The notes under the pieces are model-generated. The model was not told the DNA's origin. It saw only the letters and a list, made by a program, of their open reading frames with translations, and made no database searches. Made by a program: the position numbers and the translations under genes. This document shows positions 8,075 through 16,262 of a stretch of 64,000 nucleotides of DNA, one piece after another. This DNA comes from Actinomycetes bacterium (GTDB lineage: Bacteria; Actinomycetota; Actinomycetes; Mycobacteriales; Mycobacteriaceae). The stretch lies in assembly GCA_023418505.1 (NCBI GenBank), contig JAEZZR010000001.1:186001-250000 (forward strand), read 5' to 3'. How positions within the stretch are numbered: the first letter of the stretch is position 1; every line of letters starts with the position of its first letter.

Positions 8075-9811
8075 CTATGGGCGTGGGATGTTGCGCAGGT
8101 TGGCGCGTGCCATGTTCACCATCTTGCCTACGCCACCGCCGAAGACGGTACGCGTTGCTGCCTTAGAGAAGCCCATCAGCATTTCCCAGGTGATATTTGC
8201 TGGAATGGATAGTGCGTTTGGATCGGTCACTACGTCGATGACCACTGGCCCGTCGTAAGCCAAAGCCTCACGCAGTTGCTCGCGGGCGTACTGAGGATCT
8301 TCGATGCGTACGGTACGCAGGCCACAAGCCTCGGCAACCTGGGCGAAGTTCACTGGCGAGTGGTCGGTCTGGAACTCTGGCAGACCTTGCACCAGCATCT
8401 CCAGCTTGACCATGCCCAGCGAGGAGTTGTTGAACACTACGGTCTTTACTGGCAGGTTGTGCAGCTTCACGGTGAGTAGTTCGCCAAGCAGCATGGACAG
8501 TCCGCCGTCGCCAGAGAAGGAAATCACCTGACGATTACGATCGGCAGCCTGCGCACCGATTGCATGCGGCAAAGCGTTTGCCATGGTGCCGTGGCGGAAC
8601 GAGCCCAACTGCATACGCGAACCATTAGGCGTGATGTAGCGCGCGCCCCACACGTTGCACATACCGGTATCGACGGTGAAGATGGCGTCGTCGTCAGCCA
8701 ATTCATCGATAATGTCTGCGATGAACTCTGGGTGGATTGGCTTCATCTTCTCTACGTCTTGGGTGTACGCCTCAATGACGTTTTCCAGCAGCTTCGCGTG
8801 GTTCTTCAGCTGCTTGTCCAAGAACTTGCGATCAGTCTTTTCTTCCACCAATGGCAGCAGCGCCTCGATGGTGGCAGCCACGTCGCCTACTACTGGGTGC
8901 TTAATCGTGGTGCGACGGCCAATCGCCTGTGGGTTAATGTCCACCTGTGCGACGTTCTTCTTAGGAAGGAAGTCGTTGTATGGGAAGTCCGTACCCAGCA
9001 GAATTAGCAGGTCAGCGTCGTTCGACGCATCGTGGCAAGCACCGTAACCCAGCAAGCCGGACATGCCTACGTCGTATGGGTTGTCGTACTGGATGTGCAT
9101 CTTGCCGCCCAGTGCGTGTCCTACCGGAGCCTTAATGCGCTCAGCGAGTTCCAGTACCTGGCTACGGGCGTTCTTCACACCTTCGCCACAGAACAAGGTG
9201 ACGCTCTTGGCTTCGTTAATCGCGTCGGCCAGCTGGCGCACTTCCTTTGGATCCGGCTGCAACACTGGAGTACCAGAGGCAATCACGGAATCGAGCATGC
9301 CGTTTTCATCGGCGTCCAACATCGTAAGATCGCCAGGCAGCACCATCACCGATACGCCCTTGCCCGCCATCGTGGACTGAATAGCGTGATGCAATACGCG
9401 AGCACCCTGGTCTGGGGAGTTAACTACCTCGCAGTAGCCGGAGCACTCCTGGAAAATAAACTCTGGGTGAGTTTCCTGGAAGTAGTGCGAGCCAATCTGC
9501 TGCGAAGGAATATGGCTGGCAATCGCCAATACCTTGCCGCCATTGCGATGCGAATCGTAAAGCCCCTGGATCAGGTGGGTATTGCCCGGACCACAGGAAG
9601 CGGCACATACTGCTAATTCGCCGGTAACGAGCGACTCGGCGCCTGCTGCGAAGGCAGCTGCTTCTTCGTTGCGTACGTGTACCCACTCGATCTTCGAGCG
9701 ACGCACCGCATCAACGATGGGGTTCAAGCTATCGCCTACCAGGCCGAAAATACGCTTAACACCCTGGCGTTCCAGAGTCTCGACGATCTGTTCTGCAAAT
9801 GACTGTGCCAT
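8075..9811 (-). CDS. poxB: Pyruvate:quinone oxidoreductase (pyruvate dehydrogenase, PoxB/Pqo)
   Basis: A thiamine-diphosphate and FAD enzyme that oxidatively decarboxylates pyruvate to acetate and passes electrons to menaquinone at the membrane face. The 578 residues open with AEQIVETLERQGVKRIFGLV; the catalytic Glu region HVRNEEAAAFAAGAE lies near residue 50, and the ThDP motif GDGGLSMLLGE...NNSSLGMVK near 435-465. The length equals that of C. glutamicum Pqo as I recall it. The ATG at 9811 is used, with GAGGAT just upstream, rather than an earlier in-frame start at 9844. It interrupts the tsaD-rimI-tsaB t6A cluster, suggesting insertion at this spot. Confidence 0.93.
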   Translation of the reverse strand: MAQSFAEQIVETLERQGVKRIFGLVGDSLNPIVDAVRRSKIEWVHVRNEEAAAFAAGAESLVTGELAVCAASCGPGNTHLIQGLYDSHRNGGKVLAIASHIPSQQIGSHYFQETHPEFIFQECSGYCEVVNSPDQGARVLHHAIQSTMAGKGVSVMVLPGDLTMLDADENGMLDSVIASGTPVLQPDPKEVRQLADAINEAKSVTLFCGEGVKNARSQVLELAERIKAPVGHALGGKMHIQYDNPYDVGMSGLLGYGACHDASNDADLLILLGTDFPYNDFLPKKNVAQVDINPQAIGRRTTIKHPVVGDVAATIEALLPLVEEKTDRKFLDKQLKNHAKLLENVIEAYTQDVEKMKPIHPEFIADIIDELADDDAIFTVDTGMCNVWGARYITPNGSRMQLGSFRHGTMANALPHAIGAQAADRNRQVISFSGDGGLSMLLGELLTVKLHNLPVKTVVFNNSSLGMVKLEMLVQGLPEFQTDHSPVNFAQVAEACGLRTVRIEDPQYAREQLREALAYDGPVVIDVVTDPNALSIPANITWEMLMGFSKAATRTVFGGGVGKMVNMARANLRNIPRP

Positions 9812-9862
9812 CAAAATCCTCAATTCCGAATCATGGAGCAGCACTGCGTAATGTTGCAGTAC

Positions 9863-10381
9863 CTATTCGTGACGAGGATACGCGCACTCCATCGTATAAG
9901 CATCAGCACCAGATTCCTGATAATAGTTACGCCGAATACCTAATTTCCTAAAGCCATAGGCTTCGTACATGGTGATCGCTGCGACGTTATCTGTGCGAAC
10001 TTCCAGGAAGATCGGCCCCGGTTGCTCCTCAACCACGGCCATTAAGTGATCCATCAACAGCTTGCCCAGCCCTTGTCGCCGTAGTCTCGGGCTCACCGCA
10101 ATGTTGCGAATCTCATACTCGGGATCGCTATCGGGACCCAGTTTCGCCAGCCCGGCATAGGCCCATACCTTATCGCGCGCGTCTACCAACCCCAGATAGA
10201 GATTGGTAGGCGTGGCCAGCTCTGCTGCAAATGATTGCGCCGACCACGGCGAATCACCCACGAAAATCTCAGCTTCCAGCTCGGCACAACTCTGCGCGGC
10301 TCCTGGTGCTAAGCGCCCTAACCGTAGTTCTTCACGCTGAGGTACGTGTGATTCCGGCTGCCCACCCGGGTGAATACTCAT
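9863..10381 (-). CDS. rimI: Ribosomal-protein-alanine N-acetyltransferase RimI
   Basis: A GNAT-fold acetyltransferase that acetylates the N-terminus of ribosomal protein S18 in E. coli; broader substrates are likely in actinobacteria. The 172 residues include the acetyl-CoA loop RRQGLGKLLMDHL (about 115-128) and the motif B segment LEVRTDNVAAITMYEAYGF, a hallmark of RimI. The N-terminal 20 residues are extra compared with short RimI proteins. Its start overlaps the tsaB stop by 4 nt (ATGA), so the two are translationally coupled. Confidence 0.94.
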   Translation of the reverse strand: MSIHPGGQPESHVPQREELRLGRLAPGAAQSCAELEAEIFVGDSPWSAQSFAAELATPTNLYLGLVDARDKVWAYAGLAKLGPDSDPEYEIRNIAVSPRLRRQGLGKLLMDHLMAVVEEQPGPIFLEVRTDNVAAITMYEAYGFRKLGIRRNYYQESGADAYTMECAYPRHE

Positions 10382-11325
10382 TCGCGCCCTTGCAGTTCGC
10401 TTATTTGCTTTGCGACGACGTCCGTCGGCGGCAGCGCCGACGAACGTGGCTTCGGCTTCGGTGGCACTGCATCAGGCCGGCGAAGGTATTGTGCAACCAA
10501 TGGTTCAGCTGTGCCTTGCAGTGCGGAGACGCTGCCGCCAAGCTGGTGCAACGCTGCTACGACCAACGCCCAAGGCTCAGGATATTGTGTAGCGGTGCTG
10601 GTGGTATTGGTGGTGGCAGTGGCGGTTGCTTCGAGCAACTGTGCCACTGCTTCGACTTGGGTTGGTGCGCCTGCCAGATGGAGTAGCTGTTGCGTGGCTG
10701 ATGCAGTAGCAGATGCGTCTGTATTTGCATCTGCAGCAGCAAAAGCGCTGTGCAACAGCTCTGCAGCAGCATCTGGTTTCAGCACTGTGGGATCGATAGT
10801 GCGCATGTGGCTGGCGATAGTGCGGTTGGCGCCGTCGTCGGCAAGCACTGCTACCGGCTCATCACTGGCATAGAAACCGGCGAGATAGACCTCGCGGCGG
10901 CGGGCATCGGTGATGGTTGCTAGTGGCCGGTTGGGTTGGGGCTGGCTCGCCTGATTGTATTGCTGGGTCAGCTCGAGCTGAGTGGCCGCGGCAAAAGCGA
11001 TCGCATCCAAACTGCCCACCCCGTGGCACGAAATTGCCAGTGCGGAAGCAAACGACGCAGCCGTGGCCATCCCTACCCGCAGGCCGGTGAAAGGACCTGG
11101 CCCGGTTCCTACTACCACGGCGTCCAGCTGCTGCGGATTGATTTCTGCCTCCGCGCAGCACTGCTGAATTAAAGGCACCAGCTGCTCCATGTGCCCATGG
11201 TTAAGCACTGGGGTTTGCTGGGCGCGAGTGTGCAAGGTAGGCAATTTTGCGTCTGAATCCGCGCTAACCTGCACAATTCCCACGGTGAGCTGCGGGGTCG
11301 AAGAATCGATCGCTAGAACTAGCAT
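10378..11325 (-). CDS. tsaB: tRNA t6A biosynthesis protein TsaB
   Basis: Partner of TsaD in the t6A complex, an inactive member of the same ASKHA fold. The start MLVLAIDSSTPQLTVGIVQ and the motif VVVGTGPGPFTGLRVGMATA (about 90-110) identify it. At 315 residues it is far longer than the usual 210-230. The extra length comes from an Ala/Thr/Gln-rich low-complexity stretch at about residues 190-255 (for example TATATTNTTSTATQ), followed by a family-like C-terminal part. It is the second gene of an alr/tsaE-tsaB-rimI run; rimI overlaps its end. Confidence 0.94.
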   Translation of the reverse strand: MLVLAIDSSTPQLTVGIVQVSADSDAKLPTLHTRAQQTPVLNHGHMEQLVPLIQQCCAEAEINPQQLDAVVVGTGPGPFTGLRVGMATAASFASALAISCHGVGSLDAIAFAAATQLELTQQYNQASQPQPNRPLATITDARRREVYLAGFYASDEPVAVLADDGANRTIASHMRTIDPTVLKPDAAAELLHSAFAAADANTDASATASATQQLLHLAGAPTQVEAVAQLLEATATATTNTTSTATQYPEPWALVVAALHQLGGSVSALQGTAEPLVAQYLRRPDAVPPKPKPRSSALPPTDVVAKQISELQGRE

Positions 11326-11361
11326 GCGTTTAAGCCTACTGGTGGCTAACAGCGATTGAGT

Positions 11362-13173
11362 TTATTGCTGGCGTCGATGCTGTTCGAAGCGGATGCGGCG
11401 AGTTTCATCGTTCGCTGTAGTACCTCGCTCGATGCGAACGATGTAATAGGACTCGGCGAGTTGATCCGCCAGGCCAGCACCCCATTCCGCGACTACAACA
11501 CTGTTACTCAAATCGGTATCCAGATCCAGGGCATCCAGGGCGTCGAGGGCTTGCCAGCCTTGCTCCTCACTCATCGAGGCATCAGGGCCTTCTTCACCGA
11601 ATAATCGGTAGGCATCCACGTGGATCAAAGCGCAGCCCGTGGGACTTTCCGGATGTGGCCGGTGGTGACGCGCGATGGTAAAAGTCGGCGAAGTGACGCG
11701 TCCGCGTACCTGCAACCCGCGAGCGATGCCCTGAGTGAAGGTGGTCTTACCAGCGCCGAGTGGGCCGTCCAGAATCACCACATCGCCTGCTGCCAGGATC
11801 GCGCCGAATTGCTCGCCCAACTGATGGGTATCGGGAACGTCCTCAGTTTCGTACCAGTTATCGAATTGCAGCTTGTCTTGCTGATGGTCGGCATCCCTGG
11901 TGGTACCGCCCACGAACTGACGGTGGGTGCGGCCACGCGGTGCCGTCAACACTTCATAGTTGATCGTGCCGATCGCTTCGGCGAGTTCATCGGCACTAGG
12001 TTCACCGCGGGCTGGATCTCCCACGATCACTGCGATGTCGCCGGCTTTCACTGGTACGCCAGAGTCTGCGCCAGCATCAACACCGGAGTCTGCACCCAGA
12101 TCCACCACGAATTGATCCATGCATACCCGCCCTACCTGCGGGTAACGCTTCCCATTGATGGAGACTTCAAAGCTTCCCGAAGCTGCTCGTGGCATCCCAT
12201 CGGCGTAGCCACACGGGATCACGGCGATGGTGGTGTCTTCGGTGGCAGTCCAGGTCTTTCCATAAGAAACGCTCTGACCTTTACGCAGACGTTTCACCAA
12301 AGCCACTTTCGCTTCCCACCGCATGGCTGGGCGGAGTCCATGATCCCGGCCGTTAATGGGTTCCAACCCATAAATTGCCAATCCCGGCCGCACTAGATCA
12401 AAAGCCACATCTGGACGGCTTAACGCAGCTGCAGAATTAGCTGCATGATTGCGCAATGGCTGCACACCAGCTTGCTCTACCTTGGCAATTGCCTGGCGGA
12501 ATAGCTCTACTTGGTCGCTCACGCTAGGGTCGTCCGGGTTATCAGCGCAGGCAAAGTGCGTCATCAACCCGTCGATGCGGATCTGGTTGAACTTATGTGC
12601 CTGCACTAGCTCTGGCAACAGATGATCGAAATCGCCGTTATCCAGCGAAATACCCGAGCGCCCTAATCCGGAATCCACTTTGATCGTCACGTGCGGCGTC
12701 ACGCCAGTGTTCTGATTGACAGTCAGTAGCGCCTGCAAGTGGGATCGGCTGAGCACCGACACCGTAATGCCACTGACCACTGCAGCTTCTAGTTCCACCG
12801 CTTGATCCGGGTGCCACATCCAGCACGTGATAGGCACTTGACGGGCAACTAAAGCTCGCGACGTAGGGGCTAACCCTTCGCTGGCAGCCACCTCTTGGTC
12901 ACTGCGTTGCGGCAAACCATTGCGTAGGTCTAAGGCCTCTTCGAGAGTAGCTACGCCAAGTTCACTCGCCCCACCGCTAAGTGCCGCCGTAGCTGCGGCG
13001 ACCGCTCCTTGCGAGTATCCATCAGCTTTGACTACCGCCATCACTTCAGCGCCACCCGCATGTTTACGGATCACACTGACGTTATCGGCAATCGCATCCA
13101 GGTCTACGGTCTGAACCAGCAGATACCCCTGAGGAAACTCTTCGTTCCTAGCCGCCTCTTCATTCATAGCCAC
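11362..13173 (-). CDS. alr-tsaE: Bifunctional alanine racemase / TsaE ATPase fusion
   Basis: One 603-residue frame joins two enzymes. Residues 1 to about 415 are alanine racemase, which makes D-alanine for peptidoglycan: the PLP lysine lies in MAVVKADGYSQGAV, the GLMTHFACADNPDD segment is typical, and the catalytic tyrosine is in SVSYGKTW. Residues about 440-603 are TsaE, the ATPase of t6A synthesis, with the P-loop LDGPLGAGKTTF, HVDAYRL and VVAEWGAGLA. In M. tuberculosis the two are separate neighbouring genes. A low-complexity DSGVDAGADSGV stretch lies inside the racemase C-terminal domain. No stop or frameshift is seen at the junction. Fusions of this kind are named in public actinobacterial annotations. 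Confidence 0.93.
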   Translation of the reverse strand: MAMNEEAARNEEFPQGYLLVQTVDLDAIADNVSVIRKHAGGAEVMAVVKADGYSQGAVAAATAALSGGASELGVATLEEALDLRNGLPQRSDQEVAASEGLAPTSRALVARQVPITCWMWHPDQAVELEAAVVSGITVSVLSRSHLQALLTVNQNTGVTPHVTIKVDSGLGRSGISLDNGDFDHLLPELVQAHKFNQIRIDGLMTHFACADNPDDPSVSDQVELFRQAIAKVEQAGVQPLRNHAANSAAALSRPDVAFDLVRPGLAIYGLEPINGRDHGLRPAMRWEAKVALVKRLRKGQSVSYGKTWTATEDTTIAVIPCGYADGMPRAASGSFEVSINGKRYPQVGRVCMDQFVVDLGADSGVDAGADSGVPVKAGDIAVIVGDPARGEPSADELAEAIGTINYEVLTAPRGRTHRQFVGGTTRDADHQQDKLQFDNWYETEDVPDTHQLGEQFGAILAAGDVVILDGPLGAGKTTFTQGIARGLQVRGRVTSPTFTIARHHRPHPESPTGCALIHVDAYRLFGEEGPDASMSEEQGWQALDALDALDLDTDLSNSVVVAEWGAGLADQLAESYYIVRIERGTTANDETRRIRFEQHRRQQ

Positions 13174-13188
13174 ATTGTGCCACTGTGA

Positions 13189-15192
13189 CTATCGGTTCAA
13201 AACCATCGAAGTCGCATTACGCAATTGCGCCGAAATCAATGATGCTGAGGTCGGCGCATATCCATACGCCGTCCGAGCGGCTAATTCTGCTGCCTGTGCA
13301 TGAATCACTGTCGCGAGCACAGCTGCGTCGAAAGCATTGCCCAACCAGGCCAAATGCGCTCCCAGCAAACCAGAAAGTACATCCCCAGAACCCGCGGTAG
13401 CTGCCCACGACGTGCCTGCTTCGATAATGTGCGCTTCAATTTCGGGCACCTGCTCGATCATGTTGCCACGTGCACCCGCCACAATAGTGCGATAGCCCTT
13501 CAGCAACACCGTCACCGAAAGCCAACGCGCCAAGGCGATGGCCGCGTGCAAGGGATCATCATTCGGATCCGGAATTGGCTGGTGTGGCTTGTCGTGCTCA
13601 TTAATCGCATCGACCAAGCGCTTGCATTCTCCCAAATGAGGCGTGAGCACAATGTCATCGGACCACGGCGCCGCTTCACCACGCCGTGGCAGCACTCCAC
13701 TGCGAATCTTCTGCCCACGAACGCGCAACTGTTCCCGTAGATCCGCATGCTGCGCCAACAACGTAATCGCATCCGCATCGAGCACCAGCCCGGCCAACGA
13801 TCCGTCGTCGTTAGCGAAAGAAAGAACCTCGGCGAGCTCCTGATGCGCATGCTCATCCGTACCGCGACCAGGGCCTACGACGAAACACTGCGACCGCGAC
13901 AACGCCTCTGCCAGCTGCGGCGCAGGTACGACCTCCGGGTGGGCGGAAATGATCGGCGCAGGATCGCCACCGACGTAGCGCACCATCGAATTCGTCGCGC
14001 GCACCGCCGCCGAGGTAGCCAGAATGCCAGCACCTGGATACTGGACACTACCAGCACAAATAGCTACTACCCCGCCGGAATATTTGTTGTCCGCGTGACC
14101 AGGTTGTAAATCGATTTCGCGAGTATAGCGACCGAAAATGGCGTGCTCGCCGGTAACGCGCGGATACTCCCAGGTCACCGGCGTTGCCTCGAGCGTCTGG
14201 CGCAGGGAATTACGATGTGGCGCTACCCGATCACGCAGCGCTTCCCACGGCAAGCCAATATCAGAGACCACCACATGCCCACACGCATCGCTCAGCGCAT
14301 GGCACAGACGCATCGCACCAAAGGTCACCGACACGAACGCGTTGACGTGACCAGGCAAGTAGCGCGGGGTGGCAAGCCCAGCATCGTTATACAGCGTGGC
14401 TACCTCGGCATCGGCGGCGATAGTGCCCGGAAATGCCTGCCCGGAATCGGCATGCACACCAGAAGGAATATCCACTGCCAACACCGGCGCATCCACCGCC
14501 TCCACCAAGCCGAACACGATCGCAGCTTCGCGACGCAACGGCCCCGAACTGCCCAACCCCACTACCCCGTCGAGCACCAGGCAGTAGGAGTACAAGTGCT
14601 CCACGAGCTTTTTCAATGCTGGCGACGGGTGAGCGGTTTCAGTCGCATGGTGAGTTTCTGTCTCGTCGTTAGCACTTTGATCAGTACGCGCCCAGCCCAA
14701 CACCGTACCGCCGGCACTTTCAAAAGCATCCAGCGCGGCTTTGTGTACGGAACGGTTCACTAAAATCGCATCGACCATGCGCCCCTGCTGACGCAATTGT
14801 GCCCCCGCATAGAGCGCATCGCCACCATTGCCACCTGAGCCTGCAACGACCAGAATCCGATTACGCCGCGGCGATTCATCAATCAAACCGGGCAACGAAT
14901 GGAGGTGCCTACTGCGCTCGCCGGATCCCGCTGCCGAGACTTCCATCGAGGGAAACACCGTACCCGGCGCAGTTGCCGGCGGCCCCATCCGTGAAGGATG
15001 CAGCGGGCCGGCTGGAATCGAACCCCGCAACCCAGGAGTGAGATCAGGGTTTTCCATCAGGCGAATCATTTCCTGCGCCTGTTCTGCCACGGCAGTAGCT
15101 GCGGCACGCATCAACTGATCGGGCGCCGACTCCGCCGACAACAACGGTTGTTCAGCTCGACGAACCTGATCAGCGTAAAAGACCCGGGACAT
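13189..15192 (-). CDS. nnrD-nnrE: Bifunctional NAD(P)H-hydrate epimerase / ADP-dependent dehydratase
   Basis: Repairs hydrated NADH and NADPH. The N-terminal half (about 1-270) is the YjeF epimerase domain, with VVAGSGGNGGDALYAGAQL near residue 120. The C-terminal half is the ribokinase-like dehydratase, with VVGPGRGTDEHAHQ, LTPHLGECKRL and AGSGDVLSGLLGAHLAWLG near the end. At 667 residues it is longer than the usual 480-550, because of a Pro/Gly-rich insertion around residues 55-95 and loops in the dehydratase. The start MSRVFYADQ at 15192 matches the family better than an in-frame TTG at 15207. It lies 15 nt upstream of alr-tsaE. Confidence 0.92.
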   Translation of the reverse strand: MSRVFYADQVRRAEQPLLSAESAPDQLMRAAATAVAEQAQEMIRLMENPDLTPGLRGSIPAGPLHPSRMGPPATAPGTVFPSMEVSAAGSGERSRHLHSLPGLIDESPRRNRILVVAGSGGNGGDALYAGAQLRQQGRMVDAILVNRSVHKAALDAFESAGGTVLGWARTDQSANDETETHHATETAHPSPALKKLVEHLYSYCLVLDGVVGLGSSGPLRREAAIVFGLVEAVDAPVLAVDIPSGVHADSGQAFPGTIAADAEVATLYNDAGLATPRYLPGHVNAFVSVTFGAMRLCHALSDACGHVVVSDIGLPWEALRDRVAPHRNSLRQTLEATPVTWEYPRVTGEHAIFGRYTREIDLQPGHADNKYSGGVVAICAGSVQYPGAGILATSAAVRATNSMVRYVGGDPAPIISAHPEVVPAPQLAEALSRSQCFVVGPGRGTDEHAHQELAEVLSFANDDGSLAGLVLDADAITLLAQHADLREQLRVRGQKIRSGVLPRRGEAAPWSDDIVLTPHLGECKRLVDAINEHDKPHQPIPDPNDDPLHAAIALARWLSVTVLLKGYRTIVAGARGNMIEQVPEIEAHIIEAGTSWAATAGSGDVLSGLLGAHLAWLGNAFDAAVLATVIHAQAAELAARTAYGYAPTSASLISAQLRNATSMVLNR

Positions 15193-15266
15193 GTACCTAT
15201 CGTACAAGGCAGGCTGGACTTAGCAGTATCGAAGCTTGGTTTAAGCAGCTGACTTAAACTGTCCCT

Positions 15267-16247
15267 ATGATTCGCACCTGGAAGCGCCGACTGCAAGAAG
15301 TGCTCTGCCCGGCGCGCGATCGGCAATTCCCGCAGTCTTTCCTCGAGGCCACTGTGACGGGCATGCGTTTTCCGCAGCTCTGGCCTGCAGGTGCAGCACG
15401 GGTGGACTCTGACGGCACGATTACGCGTAGTGCCGAGCACGGCGAGTCGAAGCACCACAAACCGGAGCACCGCGAACCAGAGCACCCTGCTGATTCCCCT
15501 ATCCCCGTGATTCTCATCCATGGCACTTGGATGAATGCGTTTAATACTTGGAGCTATCTCGCACCACGCCTGGCTGATACCGGCCGCGACGTCTACACGT
15601 TCACTTATGGCAAAGACACCTCCAGCTTGGCTGGGTTGATTCGCGGCGTCTGTGGCAATGGGGATCTCGAGGACTCCTACCAGCAGGTCTGTGCTGCTAT
15701 CGAAACCGTCATGGCTCACACCGGCGCCAATTACGTGGATCTTGTTGCCCATTCGCAAGGCGCGATGCATGCGCGCCGGATTGCGCATCAGTTCAATGAT
15801 CAGACCAATTCCGGCTCGGGTAGTTCCCAACATGTCCGTCGTTTGGTCTCCATCACCGGCAACCACCAGGGCACGACGGCAACGGGGCTAGGCACGTTCG
15901 TCGCTGTATGTCGGAAGGTGAAATTGCCTATCGACGTGATAGCGCACCGTCTCCTCGGCGCTGGTGCCATAGGCCAATTAACCGACGGCCCTTACTTCCA
16001 AAACTTGAATATGTGCGCTGGAAGCTTCGCTCTATCCCGCCCGGAAATCGATTACCTCAACATCGCAACCAGCGGCGATTACATTGTCACGCCGTGGGAT
16101 AGTGCACTGATGCCCGAAACCACCGGACACAAGATTAAAAACATAAAACTCCCGGAGAATTATCCGGGAGTTGCTGTCTCGCATTTATCGGTGCTGTTTC
16201 ACCAGGAAGTCAGTCGAATCGTCGTCAGCTTCCTTAGCGAGGACTAA
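15267..16247 (+). CDS. Lipase/esterase of the alpha/beta hydrolase fold
   Basis: A 326-residue hydrolase, probably acting on lipid esters. The oxyanion-hole segment VILIHGTWMNAFNTW lies near residue 82 and the nucleophile elbow VAHSQGAMHARR near 155, with the serine in AHSQG. A late DYIVTPW probably contains the acid and AVSHLSVL the histidine. No clear signal peptide is seen, so the location is uncertain, although related actinobacterial lipases are often secreted. A charged repeat ESKHHKPEHREPEHPAD precedes the catalytic core. It is a single plus-strand gene between nnrD-nnrE and glmS; its 3' end contains the glmS terminator on the opposite strand. Confidence 0.85.
   Translation: MIRTWKRRLQEVLCPARDRQFPQSFLEATVTGMRFPQLWPAGAARVDSDGTITRSAEHGESKHHKPEHREPEHPADSPIPVILIHGTWMNAFNTWSYLAPRLADTGRDVYTFTYGKDTSSLAGLIRGVCGNGDLEDSYQQVCAAIETVMAHTGANYVDLVAHSQGAMHARRIAHQFNDQTNSGSGSSQHVRRLVSITGNHQGTTATGLGTFVAVCRKVKLPIDVIAHRLLGAGAIGQLTDGPYFQNLNMCAGSFALSRPEIDYLNIATSGDYIVTPWDSALMPETTGHKIKNIKLPENYPGVAVSHLSVLFHQEVSRIVVSFLSED
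16135..16172 (-). terminator. Intrinsic terminator of glmS, inside the lipase coding region
   Basis: A perfect 10-bp stem (AACTCCCGGA, 16147-16156, with TCCGGGAGTT, 16163-16172) and a 6-nt loop. On the minus strand it is followed by TTTTATGTTTTT. It lies about 90 nt past the glmS stop and is in the right orientation for glmS only. Confidence 0.75.
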
Positions 16248-16262
16248 CACCAGCGACAGTGC

